Source of the DNA: Segetimicrobium sp035279545
GTDB lineage: Bacteria; Sysuimicrobiota; Sysuimicrobiia; Sysuimicrobiales; Segetimicrobiaceae
Assembly: GCA_035279545.1 (NCBI GenBank)
Contig: DATEHM010000026.1
Location: 1-10,014, forward strand
DNA length: 10,014 nucleotides
Direction: 5' to 3'
A model generated the notes under the pieces. That model searched no databases, was not told the DNA's origin, and saw only the letters and a program-made list of their open reading frames with translations. Shown in pieces: positions 6,606-10,014 of the stretch; the first letter of the stretch is position 1, and each line of letters begins with the position of its first letter. The position numbers and the translations under genes were made by a program.

Positions 6606-7734
6606 ACGGTCGAACTTCGACGTCGGCATCCTCGGGGCGGGCCTCGTCGGATGTTCGATCGCCTATCATCTGACCCGACGCAAGGTTTCGTCCATCCTCC
6701 TCGACCGGGAAGGGCCGGGAGGCGGAACCTCGTCCGCCACCTCCGCATGGGTGTGGGTTCACACGAAGGCCCCCGCTGCCTACGCCCGAACGAGCCTGCG
6801 CAGTGCAGAGCGCTATCCTCTCCTCCAGGAGGCCATTGGGGCCATCGAGTACCTTCGGACCGGGGGCCTCGCCCCTGCGCTGACCGAGGAAGAGGCCCTC
6901 GCCGCCGGGGCGCTGGCGGATCGCCAGACTGCGGCGGGGCTGGAGGTGCGCTGGCTCCCGCGAGACGAGGTCCTCCGGCGGGAACCGGCGCTTTCCCCCG
7001 AGATCCTCGGCGCGACGTATTCCCCTCTCGACGGCAGCGTGAATCCGTTCCTCTTGGTGCGGCGGCTCATTTCCGCCTCCCGCTCCCAAGGGGCCACCGC
7101 CTGGTTTCACTGCGGCCACGTCTCCATCCGCGCGCTCGCCCACAGCTTCCTCCTCCAGAGCCCCCGAGGAGAGGTCGAGGTGCGCGCGCTGGTGCTGGCG
7201 GTGGGCCCGTGGACGCCGCTCATCGGCAGGGAGATCGGCGTCGCGATTCCCATCCACCAAGTCCGGGGTCATGTTCTGGTGAGCGAACCCCTGCCTCCGT
7301 TGCTCCGGCACACCGTGCAAGGCGCCCGGCAGCTGGTGACCGGGGAGGTCCTCTTTGGGCACACTCGGGAAGAGGCGGGAATGGGCCGGGAGGCCACCCT
7401 ACAGCAGATCAGGGAGGTCGCGCGTGCGGGCGTCCGTCTGCTTCCGCCGCTTGGGACCGCCCGAGTCATCCGCGCCTTCGCCGGGATCCGGGCGATCCCG
7501 GACGATGGGCTGCCCATCCTGGGGGCGGTGCCCGGGGTTGAGAACCTGTTCATTGCGGCAACCCACAGCGGCGTGACCCTCTGTCCGTTGATCGGGGAAG
7601 CGATGGCCGCGGTCGTGGTGGGGGAGCCTCTCCCGGACGACCTCGAGGGATACACGCTGGGGCGCTTCCAAGGGGCCGGGGAGTCCCTCGGGGGAGGCTT
7701 GGCAGGCAGGATTCGCGGAGGTGCCGTGGTATAA
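6598..7734 (+). CDS. HcnC-like FAD-dependent oxidoreductase, D-amino-acid oxidase (DAO) fold
   Basis: A 378-residue flavoprotein of the DAO superfamily (glycine/D-amino-acid oxidase, sarcosine oxidase beta, HcnC, proline dehydrogenase beta). It probably carries the substrate-oxidising site of a complex with the preceding HcnB-like protein. Seen: GAGLVG at 13-18 at the N-terminal dinucleotide fold, a TSSATSAW segment after the first Rossmann unit, LAVGPWTP near 200, a substrate-domain VRGHVLVSE near 222, and the C-terminal FAD loop IPDDGLPILG at 300-309 followed by ATHSGVT at 321-327. No flavinylation motif is obvious, so FAD is probably non-covalent. ATG 6598 is chosen because it overlaps the upstream stop (ATGGCTGA), matches the expected N-terminus six residues before strand beta-1, and makes coupling likely. 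Together the pair implies oxidation of an amine, imino acid or D-amino acid. The exact substrate and electron acceptor cannot be read from sequence. Confidence 0.88.
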   Translation: MAERSNFDVGILGAGLVGCSIAYHLTRRKVSSILLDREGPGGGTSSATSAWVWVHTKAPAAYARTSLRSAERYPLLQEAIGAIEYLRTGGLAPALTEEEALAAGALADRQTAAGLEVRWLPRDEVLRREPALSPEILGATYSPLDGSVNPFLLVRRLISASRSQGATAWFHCGHVSIRALAHSFLLQSPRGEVEVRALVLAVGPWTPLIGREIGVAIPIHQVRGHVLVSEPLPPLLRHTVQGARQLVTGEVLFGHTREEAGMGREATLQQIREVARAGVRLLPPLGTARVIRAFAGIRAIPDDGLPILGAVPGVENLFIAATHSGVTLCPLIGEAMAAVVVGEPLPDDLEGYTLGRFQGAGESLGGGLAGRIRGGAVV

Positions 7735-7735
7735 A
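7727..7735 (+). promoter_or_regulatory. Probable extended -10 promoter of the cold-shock gene
   Basis: TGGTATAAA (TG at 7727-7728, TATAAA at 7730-7735) matches the extended -10 pattern TGnTATAAT with one mismatch. The preceding flavoprotein's TAA stop lies inside it. No good -35 is seen at 16-18 bases, which extended -10 promoters can do without. A start near 7742 would give a leader of about 42 bases before the csp ATG. This would let csp be expressed apart from the operon. Confidence 0.45.
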
Positions 7736-7783
7736 GGGATCGGAATCAGGGCAACCGGCCCCCGGGGGAGGAAGAACGAGCGT

Positions 7784-7987
7784 ATGCCAAAGGGTACTGT
7801 AAAATGGTTTAATCGAGAGAAGGGTTACGGGTTTATTACGCCGGAGGAAGGGAAAGACGTATTCGTTCATTACACCGGGATCGCCGGAGAAGGCTTCCGC
7901 AACCTGGAGGAGGGGCAGATCGTAGAGTTTGAGATCACCCAGGGGCAAAAGGGGCCGCAAGCCCAAAACGTACGCGTCGTCGGTTAA
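7784..7987 (+). CDS. csp: Cold-shock protein, CspA family (single-stranded RNA/DNA-binding)
   Basis: A 67-residue single-domain cold-shock protein, the normal size for the family. Such proteins bind single-stranded nucleic acid in the cytoplasm and act as RNA chaperones. It begins MPKGTVKWFNREKGYGFI, with RNP1 as KGYGFI at 13-18 and RNP2 as VFVH at 26-29, followed by the usual loop and a basic C-terminal strand ending QNVRVVG. The start is set by homology of the N-terminus; a G-rich ribosome-binding site (GGGGGAGG, 7764-7771) lies 12 bases upstream, somewhat far. Codon use is more AT-rich than in the flanking operon (AAA, TTT, TTA-type codons), as often seen in strongly expressed small genes. 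It probably has its own promoter and is followed by a hairpin terminator. Whether it responds to cold or is constitutive cannot be told. Confidence 0.97.
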   Translation: MPKGTVKWFNREKGYGFITPEEGKDVFVHYTGIAGEGFRNLEEGQIVEFEITQGQKGPQAQNVRVVG

Positions 7988-8029
7988 CCCCACCCGGCAT
8001 TCGACCCAAAATCTGCCATCAAGGTGATT

Positions 8030-8061
8030 GAGGACACCGGGAGTGCCTTTCCGGTGTCCTC
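8030..8061 (+). terminator. Hairpin terminator downstream of csp
   Basis: GAGGACACCGG (8030-8040) pairs perfectly with CCGGTGTCCTC (8051-8061), an 11-bp stem with a 10-base loop, 42 bases after the csp stop. The sequence after the stem is CTTAGATTG, T-containing but without a strong T-run. It most likely ends the csp transcript, and because the minus-strand side is not clearly T-rich either, bidirectional action is unproven. Confidence 0.65.
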
Positions 8062-8305
8062 CTTAGATTGATGTCGGATGCCGGTTTCCACTGAGCCCAT
8101 ATTTTTGAGATATTTGGGCCATATTTGGCTGAATTCCCTGTATATTCCGTGATTTTCCCGTATATCTTCTTCTGCTTTCATGTATGACGGCCGCACACAT
8201 TCAATCATCAGGCGATGATATTCCGTCACGATCCCAGGTCGGTCCATTCGTCTAGGGGATTGCACCCACTATACACCCATGCTAGATTAATTCGAGGGAG
8301 CTAAT
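8062..8305. other. AT-rich intergenic island with helically phased A/T motifs
   Basis: With the csp 3' flank, this forms a gap of about 318 bases without a convincing gene (7988-8305). Its composition is far more AT-rich than the neighbours. ATATTT occurs at 8099, 8110 and 8121, exactly 11 bases apart, and TATAT at 8141 and 8161, then 20 bases apart, so five A/T tracts fall close to multiples of the helical repeat. Bases 8095-8119 form an imperfect palindrome with arms GCCCA and TGGGC. A minus-strand frame crosses most of the island, but it has no ribosome-binding site and runs through the csp terminator, so it is not called. Confidence 0.6.
8270..8275 (+). promoter_or_regulatory. Candidate -10 element (TATACA) for the small-protein/Doc pair
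   Basis: TATACA differs from TATAAT at two positions. A weak -35 (TTCGTC, 8247-8252) lies 17 bases upstream. A start near 8282 leaves about 24 bases of leader that include GAGGGAG at 8294-8300. A competing pair, TTGCAC (8260-8265) and TAGATT (8283-8288) with 17-base spacing, scores as well but would begin transcription inside the ribosome-binding site, so it is less likely. Confidence 0.35.
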
Positions 8306-8593
8306 ATGATGTCGGGCACATCTACAAAATCACGCGTGCGGCGGTCTAGTTCGTCGCGTCGGCCCAAATCATTGGGCTCGCGGCACAAATCCGGGGTCAG
8401 AAGGCGGCGGATTGTCAGAAATCGCCCTGCGCCAAGGGCTCGCATCAAGGTTGTTCGATCTCGGTCCACCGGCGCCCGACGCTCCCGCCCGTTGCCCGCC
8501 GCAGAATCCCTGAGCGAACGAGTGTTCACCAGTAGCTTGGAGCGGAGCCTTCGAGACTACCGAACGGTCTGGGAGGCCTTGGCAAAACGGTGA
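8306..8593 (+). CDS. Arg-rich small protein, candidate antitoxin paired with Doc-like gene
   Basis: I do not recognise the family. The protein has 95 residues. Roughly the first 60 are strongly basic and low in complexity (runs such as RRSSSSRRPKS and VRRRRIVRNR), likely disordered and able to bind nucleic acid. The last 33 or so look like an amphipathic helix, from ESLSERVFTSSLERSL to WEALAKR. Doc/Fic toxins are commonly preceded by a small antitoxin with a DNA-binding part and a toxin-blocking tail, and this layout (basic half, then acidic/hydrophobic helical tail) fits that role by position. Reality of the gene is supported by GAGGGAG at 8294-8300, five bases before ATG 8306 and eight before a second in-frame ATG at 8309, and by a GTGA overlap with the next gene. 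No Phd/YefM or AbrB signature is visible, so the antitoxin call rests on context alone. Confidence 0.6.
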   Translation: MMSGTSTKSRVRRSSSSRRPKSLGSRHKSGVRRRRIVRNRPAPRARIKVVRSRSTGARRSRPLPAAESLSERVFTSSLERSLRDYRTVWEALAKR

Positions 8594-8988
8594 AGTACCT
8601 TACGGTTGAACAATTAAAGACGGTCAACCAGCGCATGATCCGGGCCACCGGAGGACTCTACCTCGCGGGGGAACAGAACGTGGTCTATCCTCCCAGCCTG
8701 GAATCGCTGGTGAACTTCGTCCAGACGCGGATCGCACTGCGCCCCCAACCGTCGGTCTGGGACATGGCGGCGTTCTATCTGGACCGGCTGACCCGGGATC
8801 AGGTATTCCACGACGGCAACAAGCGCACGGCGCTTGAGGCGGCCCGGCTCTTCATCGAGGGAGCTGGCTACCGATTGAGCCTGACCCCGGCCCACGAGTC
8901 GGTCGAGTTCATCACGAACGTTGCCCGAGGGACCTCCACCCGCGACGGCATCGCCGTATGGCTGCGGGCGCACTCGAAGAAGCGATAA
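8590..8988 (+). CDS. Doc/Fic-family protein (death-on-curing type toxin), catalytic His replaced by Gln
   Basis: A 132-residue protein, the size of stand-alone Doc toxins, which inactivate elongation factor Tu by phosphorylation, while other Fic proteins transfer AMP. The N-terminus YLTVEQLKTVNQRMI and the following GG segment match the Doc pattern. The Fic core is FHDGNKRTALEAARLFI from residue 73, containing the D-G-N-K-R of the nucleotide-binding loop. The canonical motif HxFx(D/E)GNxR would place the catalytic His at residue 71, but the codon there (CAG, 8800-8802) gives Gln; His74 lies just after the Phe instead. The protein may therefore be inactive, altered in activity, or belong to a His-less subgroup. 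It starts with GTG in a GTGA overlap with the upstream small gene, typical of a coupled toxin-antitoxin pair. A 14-base GC palindrome follows its stop. Family confidence is high; toxicity is uncertain. Confidence 0.82.
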   Translation: MKYLTVEQLKTVNQRMIRATGGLYLAGEQNVVYPPSLESLVNFVQTRIALRPQPSVWDMAAFYLDRLTRDQVFHDGNKRTALEAARLFIEGAGYRLSLTPAHESVEFITNVARGTSTRDGIAVWLRAHSKKR

Positions 8989-8993
8989 GCCTC

Positions 8994-9010
8994 GGGGCGA
9001 TCGCCCCCGG
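8994..9010 (+). terminator. GC palindrome after the Doc-like gene, possible terminator
   Basis: GGGGCGATCGCCCC (8994-9007) is a perfect 14-base palindrome beginning five bases after the Doc-like stop. As RNA it can fold into a 5-bp stem with a GATC loop. No T-run follows, so it is at best a weak or factor-assisted terminator. It contains GCGATCGC, a palindrome that is abundant in some genomes, so its presence could be incidental. Confidence 0.35.
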
Positions 9011-9031
9011 CTCCGCTCCGCGAACCGACCC

Positions 9032-9060
9032 TTGACGCGGAGGGGTGCGGGCGTCATGAT
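9032..9060 (+). promoter_or_regulatory. Sigma-70-type promoter upstream of a 25-codon reading frame
   Basis: TTGACG (9032-9037) matches the -35 consensus at five of six positions, and CATGAT (9055-9060) matches the -10 at four of six, with the ideal 17-base spacing. Transcription would begin near 9067, within the inverted repeat at 9060-9074 and just before an exceptional ribosome-binding site. This is the best-formed promoter in the window. Confidence 0.6.
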
Positions 9061-9074
9061 TGTGATAGTCACAA
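9060..9074 (+). promoter_or_regulatory. Inverted repeat at predicted transcription start, candidate operator
   Basis: TTGTGA (9060-9065) and TCACAA (9069-9074) are perfect inverted copies around the three bases TAG. The repeat begins at the last base of the -10 and covers the expected +1, the classical place for repressor binding. The half-site resembles the TGTGA/TCACA of CRP sites, but the spacer is 3 rather than 6 bases, so CRP is not proposed. The cognate regulator is unknown; the basic small protein encoded at 8306-8593 is one local candidate, by proximity only. Confidence 0.45.
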
Positions 9075-9085
9075 AAGGAGGTGAT
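9073..9085 (+). promoter_or_regulatory. Near-perfect Shine-Dalgarno sequence
   Basis: AAAAGGAGGTGAT (9073-9085) is complementary to almost the whole conserved 3' tail of bacterial 16S rRNA, the longest such match in the window. GGAGG ends eight bases before ATG 9090, ideal spacing, which decides that start over the ATG at 9084 lying inside the site. Such a strong site in front of only 25 codons is odd. Confidence 0.75.
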
Positions 9086-9089
9086 GCGG

Positions 9090-9167
9090 ATGGATCATAG
9101 TAGACGCTCCTCGCCGTATCGTCCGATCTGCCGCCAGTATCCGCAAAGCGAGGTGGTGACCGGGTAG
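9090..9167 (+). CDS. Short reading frame of 25 codons with strong expression signals (small protein, leader peptide or decayed gene start)
   Basis: The frame encodes MDHSRRSSPYRPICRQYPQS plus five more residues and stops at TAG 9165-9167. I do not recognise the peptide: it is basic in its first half, has one Cys and no membrane segment. The case for translation is entirely upstream, namely a promoter with 17-base spacing, a 15-bp inverted repeat at +1 and a near-perfect ribosome-binding site. The same frame continues past TAG for 33 more codons to a second TAG at 9267-9269. Together with the lack of any downstream gene, that suggests a nonsense-truncated gene as an alternative to a real micropeptide or regulatory leader. 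No conserved domain is visible. Confidence 0.4.
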   Translation: MDHSRRSSPYRPICRQYPQSEVVTG

Positions 9168-9311
9168 CGCGTTCGCCTACTCCGGCCGTCGCCCACGCTG
9201 CGGCTCAGCTGGATGACGACGGTGCGGCTGGAGGGCAGACAAGCGCTTTCTCTGCTCGCAGATCCTTAGGAAGCGCGTAAGCACGATCGACGGAAACGGA
9301 TGACGACGCGG
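9168..9311. other. Non-coding stretch or gene remnant after the short frame
   Basis: No gene with its own start signals is seen here on either strand. An in-frame ATG at 9213 gives 18 residues (MTTVRLEGRQALSLLADP) before TAG 9267-9269, which reads like a natural protein N-terminus but has no ribosome-binding site. The 11-mer GGATGACGACG occurs at 9211-9221 and again at 9299-9309. Minus-strand frames here have no support. Confidence 0.4.
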
Positions 9312-9340
9312 AGGGGTCTCTCGTACGCCGAGGGACCCCT
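9312..9340 (-). terminator. Strong hairpin terminator for the right-edge minus-strand gene, possibly bidirectional
   Basis: AGGGGTCTCTCG (9312-9323) pairs with CGAGGGACCCCT (9329-9340) over 12 positions with one G-T wobble, closing a five-base loop. It begins five bases beyond the minus-strand TAA (9346-9348), the usual place for an intrinsic terminator. Neither side is followed by a strong T-run, but its position between converging units suggests it insulates both. Confidence 0.65.
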
Positions 9341-9345
9341 TCGGG

Positions 9346-10014
9346 TTATGGCGCATCGCCGGTGGGAACACCGGGCCACAGGTTGTCCTCGTTGAGATAG
9401 ACGAGGTCGAAGAGCATCGTCCCCCGGGTCCAGGCTTGCGACGTCCGCACCGCCCGCGCCAGCCGATCGGGCGCCCCGTCATACAGCGAGACTAGAAGGG
9501 ATCCGACCACGGGGGTGGCCCCTCCGACCAACGAGGTGGCGAGCCATGCCCCGCCCTCGATGCTGATTTCGGGATTGGAGTGCTGAGCGCGCGCGTCCCA
9601 CACGGTGATCGGGCGATAGTAGAGGCCGATCATGAGGTAGTCGAGGAGGGGCGCCAGGCCGGACCGTACCCACTCCGGGCCGATCCAGGGGTAGGGGGGG
9701 TGCACCTCCGGACTGGCCCAGTTGACCCCTTCTTCGTAGTAGACGGGATACCAGGCGCCGACGTACATTCCGACCGCCATCTGCGGCTTGAGCGTGTGCA
9801 CCATCGCGGTCACGGCGCGAGTGAACGCCAGGATCGTGTGCGCACGGTATCCCAGCCACGCGTGGTACAGCCGGCCGGGCACGCGCTTCACCCAGTACCC
9901 GCTCGCTTCATACGCGTAGATGTCTTGCGGCCAGTGTTCCACCGGGCGCCCCAAGAACGCCTCGAAGCGCGCCCGGCTCAAGGGGGAGAAGTCCTCGGCG
10001 ATATCCTGGTAGCG
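9346..10014 (-). CDS. Glycoside-hydrolase-like TIM-barrel protein, C-terminal part (5' end beyond window)
   Basis: The frame is open to the right edge, giving 222 residues of the C-terminal portion, and ends at TAA. The fragment begins RYQDIAEDFSPLSRARFEAF, followed by aromatic-rich alternating helix and strand segments: KPQMAVGMYVGAWYPVYYEE (near residues 76-95), then LLDYLMIGLYY and, close to the end, GTMLFDLVYL. Strand-end motifs with Tyr, Trp, Asp and Glu and the helix preceding KPQM are typical of the barrel in GHL10/DUF187-type and alpha-amylase-like glycosidase families, where the RY..D..FS..R..F segment follows a catalytic strand. The catalytic residues would be partly outside the window, so activity cannot be judged. 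A secretion signal, if present, is also outside. TTG 9979-9981 is an internal codon here, not the likely start. The hairpin just past the stop supports the end of a transcription unit. Family confidence is moderate; substrate is unknown. Confidence 0.6.
   Translation of the reverse strand, partial: RYQDIAEDFSPLSRARFEAFLGRPVEHWPQDIYAYEASGYWVKRVPGRLYHAWLGYRAHTILAFTRAVTAMVHTLKPQMAVGMYVGAWYPVYYEEGVNWASPEVHPPYPWIGPEWVRSGLAPLLDYLMIGLYYRPITVWDARAQHSNPEISIEGGAWLATSLVGGATPVVGSLLVSLYDGAPDRLARAVRTSQAWTRGTMLFDLVYLNEDNLWPGVPTGDAP

Noticed and set aside
5316..7734. Hydrogen cyanide synthase operon (hcnABC)
   Set aside because: There is no HcnA-like gene, and HcnB/HcnC-like pairs are far more widespread as amine, opine or imino-acid dehydrogenases.
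7984..8265. Minus-strand frame of 93 codons across the AT-rich island
   Set aside because: It starts on GTG without a ribosome-binding site, runs through the csp terminator stem and ends over the csp stop. I recognise no family in it. AT-rich DNA with few stops on that strand explains it, though a decayed insertion fragment cannot be excluded.
8241..8315. Complete tRNA-Glu gene
   Set aside because: Only the first 18 bases fit. There is no pairing D-stem, no anticodon arm and no T-arm within tRNA length.
8614..9072. Minus-strand frame of 152 codons opposite the Doc-like gene
   Set aside because: It is antisense to a recognised gene and begins inside the inverted repeat and promoter region at 9060-9074, with no start signals of its own.
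9060..9074. CRP binding site
   Set aside because: Half-sites TGTGA and TCACA are present but separated by 3 bases instead of 6, so the geometry is wrong for CRP.
1..10014. CRISPR array, rRNA genes, insertion sequences with transposase
   Set aside because: No regularly spaced direct repeats of CRISPR size, no rRNA-like stretches and no transposase or integrase motifs were seen on either strand.

Overview
This 10,014-base window is GC-rich DNA of bacterial chromosome type, with GC roughly in the high 60s percent by eye. Genes are short and closely packed, start on ATG or GTG, overlap by GTGA, and carry clear Shine-Dalgarno sites; one site is a near-perfect match to the 16S rRNA 3' end. The mix of genes suggests a soil or sediment heterotroph of a GC-rich, possibly uncultivated, lineage: nucleoside hydrolase, an LCP-family envelope enzyme, a molybdenum hydroxylase, HcnB/HcnC-type flavoproteins and a TIM-barrel glycosidase-like protein. 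This placement is inference; no marker gene in the window fixes the taxon.

Layout, left to right. (1) 1-1739, plus strand: the 3' part of an inosine-uridine-type nucleoside hydrolase, then a short-chain dehydrogenase/reductase (SDR), separated by 62 bases holding a GC-rich hairpin. (2) 1849-2820, minus strand: a membrane-anchored LytR-CpsA-Psr (LCP) protein, convergent with the SDR. (3) 3049-7734, plus strand: a tight three-gene operon with GTGA and ATGGCTGA overlaps. It encodes a xanthine-dehydrogenase-family molybdopterin subunit, an HcnB-like FAD oxidoreductase with a C-terminal BFD-type [2Fe-2S] motif, and an HcnC-like D-amino-acid-oxidase-fold flavoprotein. The usual iron-sulfur and FAD partner subunits of the Mo enzyme are not adjacent, nor is an HcnA-like ferredoxin subunit. 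(4) 7784-7987: a cold-shock protein gene with its own probable extended -10 promoter and a hairpin terminator. (5) About 8062-8305: a conspicuously AT-richer island with helically phased A/T motifs and an 18-base piece resembling the 5' end of tRNA-Glu. (6) 8306-8988: a coupled pair, an Arg-rich small protein and a Doc/Fic-family protein whose catalytic histidine position holds glutamine. It looks like a toxin-antitoxin module. (7) 9032-9269: a well-formed promoter, a 15-bp inverted repeat at the expected start site and a near-perfect Shine-Dalgarno serving only a 25-codon reading frame. (8) 9346 to the right edge, minus strand: the C-terminal part of a glycoside-hydrolase-like protein, with a strong hairpin just past its stop.

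Genes likely to work together: the nucleoside hydrolase with the SDR (co-directional, possibly one transcript); the Mo-hydroxylase subunit with the two flavoproteins (translationally coupled, probably one small-molecule oxidation pathway); and the small basic protein with the Doc-like protein. A purine pathway linking the nucleoside hydrolase to the Mo hydroxylase is tempting, but the Mo subunit lacks the glutamate that purine-oxidising enzymes carry after the GGGFGxK motif. The most unusual stretch is 8062-9311, an accessory-looking patch between otherwise ordinary metabolic genes.
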